Origin: Tubiluchus corallicola
Lineage: Eukaryota > Priapulida > Priapulimorpha > Priapulimorphida > Tubiluchidae
Length of the DNA stretch: 64,000 nucleotides
Assembly: GCA_030141605.1 (NCBI GenBank)
Contig: JAQGDQ010002383.1
Coordinates: forward strand, 193,001 to 257,000
Reading direction: 5' to 3'
Shown here: positions 36,062-49,200 of the stretch, one piece after another
How the letters are laid out: each line of letters begins with the position of its first letter
Numbering within the stretch: position 1 is the first letter of the stretch
Position numbers and translations under genes: made by a program
Notes under the pieces: model-generated
What the model saw: only the letters and a program-made list of their open reading frames with translations
Told to the model about the DNA's origin: nothing
Database searches by the model: none

Positions 36062-37919
36062 AAGTAACAGTTAAAAAAGGATGAAAGTGAATTAGCAGCT
36101 GTAAAGCCACTTTTGAAATATATGACATCCAGTGATTGATTTAAATCATAGGTGACAATACGCCCTAAGTGATTAACACTATCGTGCCATTTTAATACTT
36201 TTCCATTAATTTCAATATTAGTTACATTAGCATGTTTTCATTTTCTGAATAGAATCATTTTCGGTGGCAAACTCCCTGCATCTTTTAATCATCTTTTTTG
36301 AAGCATTTACAGACGGAGCAAGGAGAGTTACGTCGTCCGCGTAACCAGTCGCCCCGACAAATTGGTTTAGCAAGTAACATTCTAATCTGCTTTTTTAGCT
36401 TATGTAGTAGATCATTAATATATACCGTGAACAAAATCAAAGAAAGCATGCTGCCTTGTCTTATTCAGTGAGTCGGCAGTATCACAGGTCACGTGACGCA
36501 AGTAAGCAATAGCTACCCTGCATCTTTATTCGAATAGCTCACAGCGCAAAAAAAGCTTCGTGCCAATCTAAAGGCGAACTATTCTGCGTTTCAGCGTTGC
36601 ACGGCAATTAAAATCTCCACCGAACTTTCGTGTTGAACTGCAAACGTGAGCATTACATACAAATAAGATCTTGGAAATGTGGTATAACTTTTCCACCTAG
36701 ACATTTCATACTCAACATGCAGCTGGTCTTTTCTTGTCCTTTAAATGATCGGTTGTGTCCGAGTTTCACCACTTTTTGAGGATGCGGTAACTGTAATGTT
36801 ATTTCAACATTTTTAACGTGCAGTTAACTTAGGAATTAATTACAGCCTATAAACTGTTAGCTCAGCTCTTTAAAAAACGAGCCCACTTCCTAAATTCCCA
36901 TTTCCAGAATGGCTTAATAAAATTACAGGTCAATCGGGTAAACGATAATAATTTTGCACTTTTTTGAAAGCGACTTGCTGCTCCTGTTCTAATAGCATAA
37001 ACACTGCAGCAAATAACAAAAAGTCATATTATGAATGTACATATTATTGCGCTTTTTACTCATAATTGTGGAGCAGCTTTCATCGATTCAATGGCATGCA
37101 GCATCGTTATTAATATATCCCTGGAACAGGATATGATCACATATTATGAGTCTTCTCTTCCTGGAGGTAACTTAAATTAATGACTTGCGTAACAGTAGTA
37201 TAGATAGACATTTCGCACCACAGAAAAATCGTATAATACTGCGCGCTACAGTCAAGCACGCAATTCTGCATAATTTTACATAATTCCAGACACATTTTAG
37301 ATAAATTCCCACAAAGTTAGTCACATGTATCATGATGTATGTCGTTTGGTAAAACTAAAAACACTTACCGTAAAAAAATTATAACATTTCCGCCAAGAAT
37401 TTTTCCCATCCACCATTAGACAGCAATGCCAGCTTACAGCTATGAAGGTAGGGTTACCAAATTAACGTATTTTCAACAAGCATGAAGTTCTAGCAATCTT
37501 TGACAAAACGTCGCCCTGCGGTCACTTTTAATCAACTGGACCTTATGTCGTATTGTTGTTTTGTTAACTCGCCAGTGAGCATTTCGTCGTCTGCTGATTG
37601 CACCTGTTGCGCTCAGGTGAAGATGCTTAGCTTCCGGCTTCAGCGAATGAATGTTGAAACCTCCTCTGGCTGAATCAACGAAGCTGTAATCAGATACAGC
37701 GCCACACTGTGGCAAATACTCTAAACATTGTACATGCAGAACCAAGCCGTCTGTGTACACTTCACATTTTCATAGCAAATTTCCTTCAATAAAATAATGC
37801 AAATGTTATGTGAAATTTAATATGAAAAGTTTGTATGTTTGTGAATGTCCTTATTGGATATTACATTCTCTGATATATTCCGTATAATTAAATAATCGTT
37901 TTATACTTTTTTGTTTGCA
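36062..37919. other. Gene-free stretch
   Basis: Mostly AT-rich. A less AT-rich 95-codon open frame on the minus strand (37,473-37,760) has no motif that I recognise. I do not call it, but it is the least implausible unassigned frame in the left 40 kb. Confidence 0.35.
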
Positions 37920-38055
37920 TTTAGACACATTTGTCGTGAAACAGTGTTATTATTTTAACATTATGACTATAATGTTGAGGCTTACTCAGTTTTATTGTAA
38001 AAACAATGAATCATTTTAATGAGAAATAAAATACTACTACTACTAATAATAAATG
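37920..38055 (+). mobile_element. LINE 3' tail, same family as 3.3-4.2 kb
   Basis: The stretch from GACACATTTGTCGTGAA through ATTTTAATGAGAAATAAA matches 4,089-4,185 with few differences. It ends in a TAC/TAA-type tail where the first copy ends in TA. Only the last ~110 bp of the element are present. Confidence 0.75.
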
Positions 38056-38191
38056 CCTAGGCGTTCAATGAGGGTGCCAATAGGAAGGAAAAAATTTACT
38101 ATTTGTATAAAAGAGGACGTCTTATGATCAATTCTAATGTGCAATTCAGAGCCAATGCTAATGTATCAGGTTTTTAATTTACAGGCCAATG

Positions 38192-38807
38192 TTAAAGGAA
38201 AACAGGATAATTCTTCATATATTGCTCCATTTTCAGGTCAGATAAAAAGTATGCATTTTAACAGAGTTAATACTGCGAAAATTGTTTCTGATAACCAAGT
38301 AATAGATTTTAAACTTAATTAACGGCAGACGAGCACAACTATTCATGACATCACAAACTAAAATAATTTTCAACAACAAAATCTTTCCATGAGTACGTTG
38401 CACAGTTTGTTAAAGCGAAAATTGAAGTACAGTGCTACTGTAAGATTTCAGTGTGCTGTACTAAAATTAGGCAAGCTCTAAGATAAAAATTCACATTTCA
38501 AATTCACCTCTGTGCTCACACATAAGCTGTCTAACGTGTGTAGTTTGTCACAAACTAACACATGTAAACTGATAGGTACAGCACCTGTTTTTGTACAATG
38601 TATTTCCGAAATACAGACGCTACTGCCCATCCAACTACGAATGGCAAACAGCAAGGAACTAGTGACGCGAAAGCGAAATTGTGTTTGTGTGGTGGTAATA
38701 ATTGTTTCACGTAAGTCACTTTTGAAAAAAAGTATGTTTCCTTTGAATATTTTAAAGAGTAGTTTGTTTTGACCTACAGTTTAAGATTGGGTCCAGTTTT
38801 GCTTTAA
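38192..38807. mobile_element. TTAA-flanked inverted-repeat element, copy 2
   Basis: The left end is TTAAAGGAAAACAGGATAA; the reverse complement of the right end is TTAAAGCAAAACTGGACC. The body aligns with 7,735-8,346 over its length (616 against 612 bp) with scattered differences. No transposase is encoded. Confidence 0.78.
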
Positions 38808-40209
38808 GAATTTAGTGCTCAGACATAGCTTTATTTCTCACACTTTTATGTATTATGTACCAGTTTGAAACTTCAACATTTTTCCAAAAATGCAAAAAGT
38901 GACAAATTTAGACAATATACAAGTACAGATTTAATTTATATATTATTTAATTGGTATGTCGGACACATGAAAATCAACATGTTTTTTCAAAATATTCAGC
39001 ATTAGTCTTTTTGAGTTTGCCTTCAACTCATATTATTGTCATTTGTCTCTTACTAAAAAATCAGTTACGTTCACTTAAGAACTCAAATTAATTAGAAGCT
39101 TCTGAATAAACTACACGGGTTTCCTCTTTACGAAACATTAGAAAAACCACAAAAGCTTATGATGTTTTCTGGGACCATGATGACGTGGCTTGATTCTGAT
39201 TATGTAAGTAATCTGATTATGCTATGACGTATAATATAATATGGCTTGATGTATATAATTCTGATTATGCTATGACATGTATAATATAATAAAGACAGAT
39301 TTTACTATTGCGAGTCAGCAGAGAGATAGCTTGTAAAAGCATCAGTAGAAAGAAATGGAAAGCAAAATACGTTCAAATAAATACAATCAAATTGAAAATA
39401 TTCGTCATTTCTGACAACCAAAAATACGTGTATTATTGTGCTGACATGATAATAAAGATGACTGAGACATCAAATACACCTTGCAAGACTGAAGACAATT
39501 TCAGACAATATTACATACGCAATAGATTACATAGGTCCCCATATTGATTTGATTACTGAGTGTAATCCGTAATAGGATACCCTGAACCTAGACCTGTGTG
39601 TGCATTTTCAATGAAATCAAATAACATGTATCCCCTAAAATACAACCACAAACATAAATGCAGGCCATATGAGTGCTTGATAAAGACACATAGAAAACAT
39701 ATGTGCAACAGTAATACAAAAACTGTGCTTAAATCAAGTCATCTAAACCAAAAATCATTAGTATTCTTCAAGGTTATATACAGATGTAACCAACATTTCA
39801 CTAGTGGCACACAGTGTTTTCTAGGAACTTAATTTCTTAGTACAGATCTGTTTAGAAGTTACGAAAATATCCCTAGTCTATTGCTTCAGACTTAAAAGTA
39901 ATTTTTTATAATATCAACTTATACAGGAACTATTCTTCAAGAAATGGACTATGACCCCCCTATTGTTTGGAAAGCTTCTCGGATCTTATCCTAAATACTG
40001 CACATTTCAAGCAATTTGTGAGACAAATTGTGGTCATCCCCAATAACAGAACAGGTTTGAATAAGAGCCTGGCATATGACACTCTGTGCCATCACCTTTG
40101 CAGAAAATGCTAAAATTAAAATTATTTACACAACTATAGCTATATGGAAAAGGGAAGAGTTAAGTGGTGTAGCCACGACTAAGCTTGCATTACAAGTAAT
40201 GGGTTTAAA
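38808..40209. other. Downstream flank of the MTA gene
   Basis: This contains the MTA 3' UTR at its right end. I do not see a clear AATAAA on the minus strand close to the stop codon, so the transcript end is not placed. Short open frames here have no motifs. Confidence 0.4.
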
Positions 40210-43200
40210 TTAGTCGAGAATGACGACTTGATCCGAGCGTCCAAAACCGGGAGTTTTCACGTTCACTCTTCGCCACGGTTTGCGAGCGATCTTTCTCAGT
40301 TCGATTCCAGTCAACTGTTTACGAACTTTCCTAAAAATAAGAAACAGCTCGAGCATAGGATACAAAACGCGATGAATATACATCTACTGCTTTTAAATTT
40401 TAATATTTCTATTGTTTATAACACAAGTATGTCAACGAAATCTGGTAAAAAAATTCCATGTAACAAACCTAGTATTATCAGTAGCATGGAAGTAGACATC
40501 ATCGGGAGCCTCAACCCAGTTCAGTAAGTGTCTTTTTCCTGCGCGGTTCATCGAGATTTTATCCCGTCCGTTGAATCCATGTGCACCCATTCCCATCATA
40601 GCCTGCAGTCGCTGGGCACCGTACACGGCACTGGGACGCTGGAGAATTTGCCCAGTCTGAGGACTAGGAGCCAACACAGGACGCTTTGCTGGATGACCTA
40701 TTAAAACAAAAAAGCAATGACTGTTATGGGCGATGTGACATTAATTTGCAATATCATGTACCTAATAAGAGGCTTACAGCATCTTTAATATAACTGTCAA
40801 CACTGGACAATGGTTTGCAGACAATCACTAAAATAACTTGGGAAATTAAACTTGTAAATGTAAGAAATGTAAAAATGTAAAGCCGAGAATCGAACATTTT
40901 ATCGACTGTGTTCAACTGAATATAATCCAATTCACAATTCAATCCAACTAACAATTACGTTGAGTGTACGTACTCCCCTTTAAACAAGAAAATTCTGTAA
41001 CAATGAGCAACAGTCATTTTCCTCTGTAACCTATTGCATTTTTCATTATGACCGTCACTTGACCCCTGACTAGATCATCATCTAGCATTTCTTTGCTACT
41101 TGGTACAATGCAATGAAACGTGTCATACAGAAACAAATATATTCAGTTTTCAGCAACATGATGGTCACCTCGTATAAGGTTTCTTTGCCGTCTTTTTCAA
41201 TTATTGATTAAATACAGCGGATTGGTTGGCTATTTTTGTCAAACCTCAACTACATCTTCTCATGGTCCTTAAGAAAAACTGATAAGCGATTGCCAATGTA
41301 TTGACAAGCCAAGAAGGAACATGTAAGTTTTCGACAAGAGGCTGGTTAATAGTTGTACATTGATTTGCAGTTTTCCATCTGTCTTCAGGTCAGTCTTTTA
41401 TCCTCTGTCCATTAGTGCTCACTTAACAGAATCTGATAAATGCTTGACAGAGTTTGGACAAAATCGTTGACATGTTCTAGCGCAAAAGCATCCTAAGGAA
41501 CATCTCATCGTTCAAGTTTCGGACAATTATTGAAAATGTAGGTTTTACTTTGAAGGCAAAAAATTTATAAGTACTTGGGAACATAAAGCATAAAAACAAT
41601 TTTTAATCGATGATAAATGATCTGAACGCTAAATGGAATAAAAAATTACAAAATCTTAACACTAAGTTAATTCAATACGAGCTAATCCCAAACACAACCC
41701 TTCATTTATCTAATAGTACAGTATTAATGGCAGTGAGGGGTGGGGCACTCATTTTAAGCTGAAATCTTTAATAACAATGTAACTGCTGCTTACGATAATA
41801 GAAGCCGGGAGCTTAAATACAAAATTTTGTAGATTTATTCTATGAGTTAGCAATAAATTTAATACGAGCGCAGTACAGGGCGAACTTGGCAAATAGCCCA
41901 TTGGTATAAATATAATCTGTAGAATATAATCGGTATAAATAATTGGCTACTGGATAAGTCTAATCAATGTGATAAACAAAATGGAGAAAAAGTTTCACTG
42001 ATATTTTAAGCTTAAATGTCCTGCCTTTACATCTATGAATAATGATGACAGACACTTGTTTTCGGCAGGAAGTGGCAATCAAAAAACATTACTAGTTGTT
42101 TGTAATTTAATACGCAAACGTTTTCTAAATAGGAAGGATTTACGGAATTTAATATTTATACATTTTATTGTTACCTGATTTTGTTAAAGTGTTACTTGTG
42201 TATGTATAGTTGGGTTTATGGCATACATCAGGGTTTGATGTTGTTTTATAATATGTTATGTATCAATTTGTACTTATATTTCTTTTTGGCATTTTGTACG
42301 TAATGACCATGCACTCTGATAAATACACTTTCATTCAATAAATTATTTAAAATATTCAGATGATAATTAGTGTGATAATAATTTGAATTTTTTTCTCTCG
42401 ACTCAGTATTTCTTCCTCCATAGAATGGTGTTGGTCCCATGTAAAATTGTGGTTGTGTACGCAAGAGATAGAAAACATGTTTATTTTTAAAAAAACAAAA
42501 CAATTATTTTATCGTCTGTTTATCGTACCAACCTTGCCGTTTTAATTTTACTTTAGTCAAAATGATTAATCAGACAATAAACTTACTTAAAGGACAAAAA
42601 ACTTTACTTACATAAAACTAAAAAAATCACCTTGAAATTTTGTATCACCTACATGCTGTCTTATTGCGTACAGAGCTTGTATTAGCAGCATCGCTAGATA
42701 AAACTTGAAAACTCCCGCGACGACCATCAGGTACAGCCATTTTAATGGCAGGTCATTTAAAATAAGTTGAAAAAATAATCAGAGCATTCGTAGCGCACAT
42801 TTCACTAACTGAACAAAGGTACAAATTGCTGAAACTTGTCAAAAAGATTAAAAATAAGTTTTTTTTGGCGAGTTAGAAGTGCAAACTTGAAGGGTGAGCC
42901 AATGACATTTTACCAATTGGTGGCGAGAACACTACAATTTTCTTTCCCACTTACATACATTTTTCAACTAAGCATGATGCAAAGTGCTATAACTTTGTGT
43001 GGCAAGTTTTTTGGGATTTAAAACTGCTCGTTATTCCACTTTAATTTCAAGCACCAGACTGATCTACTCAATATCACATTCCAAGAAACTAATCTAAGGA
43101 AACTTACCATCACCACCTGCATGATCAAATGCACGTTTCTTCATGATGGTGGGTGCCAAGTTACCAATACCTGTGCTGCCACCTGTAACCATTTCAGACA

Positions 43201-46200
43201 TTCTCTGCAGTGGATCAGTTACAGAACGAGCAGGCCTGGCACTTTTACGCTCTGAAATAAATGTAAGAATTGCAATCACCAATGCAATGCAATGCAGCAA
43301 ACGTTAAATGATGCTCCAAGTCATAGGAAAAATCAAGCTGCACTAAGCATCTTGAACTCCCAGTAAGGTTCTTTTACCTTCTTAGATAAGCTACGTTTTG
43401 TCTAGGAATCGAGTGAATTCTACGAAAAACTGGAAAGCTAAATACAGAAATTTACAGTTTACAATGGCCCAGTCCATGAATGAACTTCGACAAATGTAAA
43501 GCTTTTGCTTGCATTTAGTCAAAGTACTTCCTTAAGACTGACTAAGTCAACCACACAAGCAATCTCATCAGCCAAGACAGCTTTCTAGATGGATAAGCTA
43601 CGCTCACTATTGAAAACAAAGTTCTTATTTGATGAAACATAATGATGTGAAATTTCCCCTTACTTGTCTAGTATTCGTGTTTCAAAAATTAGAGGTGGCA
43701 ACATCCTTCAAATTAATTGACAAGCTTACGTGATACGCGGTCCTCCCGAGGCATTATCGCAGCGGGCTTGACGGGCGTGTCCCGAGACTCTCTAGTTGCA
43801 GTTCCTCCGGTAAGAACGTCTGGTTTGCCAGTTGATAAATCTATTCCCAAGCGTGCCACAATGTCGTCTGTTCCTGATCGCTTCTTAGCAACCATCTTGC
43901 CTATAATTACGTAAACACTGTACATGTATTATGGTGCAACTGTGATAGCTTAACAAAATCTACGCAAGCATGTAACATTTCAAAATGGCCAACCAAACCT
44001 ATAAGACGAATCAATGACTTGAATTAAAATACTACATTACGGAGAGAAATAAGGCAATTCAAAGAATCAACTAAAGGGTGGGTTGTGCTAACGCATTATC
44101 TATTTTACAGTTGACTTAAACCTGCCACTCTGTACGACAGAGTGGATGCTCGTACAAACACATTATCTGACTTCTGCTCTCATCAAGGATTTGGATGGTT
44201 TCTAGATGAAGCTTACTCATGGAATGACCAGAATAGCAAAAACAGTTGCAGGTATAGTCTGGTTCTGAGGGTGCCCTCATCACTGAGTTCACGTCGGTGT
44301 AACTTAAGCCAGCCACAAAAAAATTGTTTCTGTCTTACCTCATCAACTCAAAAGATGGCAGCAGGAAGGGAAGAAAATTTTTTTTTAAAGCTTTGTGAAT
44401 GTGAATCGTGGAATATCAATTTCATTTGAAATTGAAGTTTGTTTACTTTCCACTGGTTAGTAGTAATGCTTTAAATTTTTTCAATGCACATTTATCACGC
44501 TTTGATTTTTAGCTTTTTGTTTCACATTACTAAACTGTCGTACAGTATCAATTATCATGTAGTCTCTTTTTTGTATAGTACAAATATATGATCTGATAAT
44601 CACGCCTAAGCGGCAGTACTACTCGGGCGTTAATAGCCATTAATATGCTGATTAGGCAGAAAAAATTATACGTTCTAGCCTCCAATACAGTAATCAGCAT
44701 CATACAAAATGGCAACCCTGGAGAGTTTGGCAACCCAAAAAACATGGATGCATCCTCGCTGAAATAATAATTATTGCATTTTACATTTGAAATTAAAAAG
44801 AATGAGTCGGTGAGACTTAATAGGGAAAAGCTGGGAAGAAGAAGATTTGAAATTTAAAAAAATACTATTTTACATGAGTGTGTCAGTATATGAACATACA
44901 AAAACAATTATAAAATTACCCGGGTGATTAGATGGAAACAGAAGTATTTTTACTGTCGGCCTTAGGCATGAGAATCATAATTATTAATCCCCTCCTACAT
45001 GCTTTGCCCACCCTATTGTCACAAAGTTTGTTAGGCCAACATTAACATGTTGTTTTTTAGTTTTTTTATCTGCACCTGCGAGCGTTCAATGTAATAGTAG
45101 TATACTAGTACTTATAACTGTAGAACAGTAGCAGTGGGAAAGGCAGCAGCAACAATTACTGAGTTCATTGCCTTTTAAATGTCTACTTAAAACAATGTGG
45201 GAATCAAGAAATGGCTTCACTCTACCAATCTATAATTTATAAACTAATAGAAATGGCTTCACTCTACCAATCTATAATTTATAAACTAATAGACTATTTA
45301 CTCAGCAAAATGAAATATTTGTTATGGCTTTCATAACCTTACTTTGAATAAAATGGATGTATCCATATAATCTGCTTAAAATGTATATGAAGTATGACTA
45401 TCACACATTTTAATTAAACTGTAATTATGTTAACCAACCTAAAGGTTTGTCTTTATCAGCAGCAATCCTAGCTTGGCATTCTGCTTTAATCGCTGCTGCA
45501 TTGATTGGTTCAAAAGGTTTTCGCCCGGCGTGTCGAACTCGCAACATGTCACCACACACTCTCCGAGCAAGACGAGTCAGAGGTGTAGTGTGCAGGCAGA
45601 ATGCTGCCCGAGTCTTTACAATGGGACGAGGACTCCCGGAGCGCATCGCGAAGCCATGCATAGCTGCACAGTGACGAACCAGCTGCGTGCGCATCTTAAA
45701 CTCCTTTCCACAACCTGCAAATGAACAAATTTGAACGTGCAATCATAAACCAGGACTATGAAACAGCCAAAAGACTAAACATGAAAATGATTTCTTTGTT
45801 GATTCAAGAAGCCAGAAAATCAATAATGTTTTGATGCAAAATAAAAATGTTTCTTTCACAAAAAGTGCGAATGAGAAAAAAAATGAGAAAAACTGTGTTC
45901 TTTGTATTTATTTCCAGTCCTTTAAAACACTAGTTTTCATGAACTTTTTCAAGTATTTCCTAGCAAAAATTTGCTCACATATGCAAAAATACCTCCATAA
46001 CTGTAGTTCATTCAGCCTATCAGCACATGTGAAAATAAAGAGAAAACCATTAATAATTATGCTGGAAATTTTGATAGAAGTGAGAGTTCAGTGGACAGGG
46101 TTCCTACAGAATTTTAAAATAAATTTCCATGACCTCCGAAACTTTTACCTGACCAAATATAGATTTTCCATGACGAAGATAAGCAGAAACTGTATTACCA

Positions 46201-49200
46201 GTAAACGTAATTAAACATTTTTATGTGTGGACATTCATACATATACTGATATATAATGTGTCTGCACAATTGCAGTAGTGCTAACGAAATGACACTAATT
46301 ACATTAAATAAACTTTCTTAATCCAATCATTATTTTTGGCACAGAAATTGAAACTGGGAGCCTGCCATAGCAAAATTTTATTTGAATACGAATCGCTGAA
46401 AAATATGTTTGAAAAAATATCGGTCCATGGTGATTATTTTTGCAACGATTTCCAATTTCCCGGACTTTTCACCCCATTTTCATCATTTTCCCTGACTTTT
46501 CCATGACTTTCCAGGATAGCCTGCATTTTTAAGGATTTTCCCTGACCGTGGGAACCTGAGTGGAGCATGCATGTGACGGAAAAGGAGAGTAAATATTTCT
46601 ACTGACATTCATAAGTTCTTATCAAGGTTGTAGAGTTGTGTTTAATTTGACAAGATATATTCAATGTGAATTTTCTTTTATATTTAAAATAAATCGAGTC
46701 CAAAAAATGTTGCATGATTTTAATAAGTAAAACTGAACTGTTACTGTCACCTTGAATAATTTTCAACTCACCAAGAACACTGCATTTATATGTCTGCATC
46801 TGCATCTGAGCAGCCTGATTTTCTGCCTGCTCTAATCGGGTTGGCATTTTCAGGCCTCCGTACTTCTTCCAGTATGTCCAGCAGTTGGCACAAACACGAC
46901 AGTGCAGGTGCGATGCACCCCAAGCATACCTGGGAAAAAAAACGTAAATAAAAATAGTGAAGTTCAACACAATAATTGCAGAAGAATTTAAAGTCAACAA
47001 ACTGATCATTAGTGCCTTGGAATATTTTATACAATTTGCCACTCAGTACGCCAAGTTCAAGCCACTAGTAACAAGGATTATGTATTTTGACATGCATTTT
47101 TGAGGATAGAAGCTTCTCACAGTATCCTTTAAGATGAGAAATTGAACTGCTCATTTTTATTTATTTATTTTTAGTTATTACGAAAACACCAAACAACAAT
47201 ACAATATAGCAAAACACATTACGATGACAAGGTGTACATAAGATTATATAATTACATTAATTTCATAATAAAATTGGCATGACATGATATCATTAATGAT
47301 GCAGGTGTTAGGGTGCAAAAAGGGAAGGTAAAAAATGATGGACTGATAGTGTAGGAGATGGGAATTAGTACGATTAGGTTAGTGAAATGATGTGGATTAG
47401 TTGAATATGAGATTGCTATTAAGACATTGCAAAAATATATATATATATTTATGAACAGAAGTACACTATCGGCCAGTCTGTCACTCACTGTAAATCTGAA
47501 CATACGCGTGAACATACTATACAAGGTCAACCTTTAATTCGCATTAAAGAATAAAGTTTTCAAACTTTTTTTGAATCTTGGTAACGACGAAGTTGAATTA
47601 GTACTTGCAGGTATTTTGTTCCGCATGGTTATTGTCTCTTTACCACATTTGGAAGCACTTATCTCAAGAAATCTCTGACAGATAAACCCAATTGCCAAAA
47701 CAGCTTACCACTGATGTGAAACACTGGTAAAGCAGCTTTCACACGCACGAGAATCGACACCCTCAAATCCATTTCTTTGGCCCTGAATTGCTGCAGGGTT
47801 AGGTTTGTTGTAGTTTGGAATGTACACTTGTTTCAACTTGCTTTCTGCCTCAACGGCTTTTACACGTTTCTGCTGTACATAACGGTCTGTTGTTTTCCAC
47901 ATGTAGTAGTATCTGAAATAAAAAAATGGATCACATAGAGTATAAAAAAACATAAAATTTTGAATGATCACCCAACGAAAAGATCGACGCTGGTCTCCAC
48001 CAACTATGGCTTCGAACAATAACCTTTATTGAAAAATACTAAGCTAGAAAATTAATGCAGTGTTTGTGTTCTTTTTAAACAACTTTCACTCTTATAATTT
48101 CCAAACACACTTTTTTATCAAAAAACCATTTTACCATATTTCCAAGAAACACTTAAGCTCTTAAAAGGTTTTTCAGACCTAATATTATATTACTACTCCT
48201 TGCAAAATAAAATTATGGATGTAAAATTGCAATCTAGCACCTGGATGTAAGGTATACCACTAATGTCACACAACTACATAAGGTAAAAGCAAAAAAACTA
48301 ACCAGTTCTTCATAATTTTAATGGCTACTCAAGCATCTGTTTATCTTAAGCAACAATTCAATGAACAAACACTTCACAATTAAATAGTACAGCAGGAAAT
48401 AAAGTTAAGATTATATACTAAAGAGTGATTGCTCTGAGTTCTAACAATTTCTCATCATTGTTTCATCTGCCATATTGGTGAACTGTTGACAAGTTGGCTT
48501 CTGGTAGTGAAATGTCGCAAATCTTAAATCTATAAACCAAATTTTCAACATTACTGTACATGCGCATACTCTATAATGTTCTTTAAAGATTTCCATGGTA
48601 AGAAGTCTTGTCTAATGTCACCAAAATCTTTTCCGTATTTCTCAATGGCTTCTTCAAAAAGATTTGCTTCGGCAGCCGACCACTCCTCCATTTCATCGCG
48701 ACACAAGACTGGGCCACTTGGTGGCACAAGTGTTGAAATTGCCTTTGAGAGATCGTAACCTATAAAAAATACACTCTAGCAAGACGTTGTTAACCGCAAA
48801 AAAAATTAAAAGTACATTATTGTATTAATGTACACAAAAGTGCATTAATTATAATAACTGCAAACAGGTTAACTAAACTGTGTAAATAAAATTTAGCTAT
48901 ATTTTTCTATCTAATAAAAAATACCACTCTATAAATTACAGAAAAGTAACAACATGAGACAGGCTTTCCAACGTTCACTACGTTTCAAACTTCAATTATA
49001 GAAACCTTGATAAAATCCTCAAAAATCATACTCACTGCTAACACATACTGTGTTTTAAATATAGTAATTTTTAAATAAAAACTGTCATTTCAAAGGCACC
49101 TTTACACTAACAACCAATAAATTGGTTGGTTACTATTAATTTAAGCAAGCTTAGACAAATTTTTTTAAGTTATATCGGATACAGTATATAGTTGCAGCTA

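Noticed and set aside
37473-37760. 95-codon minus-strand frame, less AT-rich than its surroundings
   Set aside because: There is no motif, no recognisable homolog and no splice context; kept only as a note.
40432-40677. MTA ending with [10 protein letters not shown] at a stop near 40,432
   Set aside because: This is read-through of intron 11. Splicing at 40,469 to 40,330 gives a conserved C-terminus that matches the family better.
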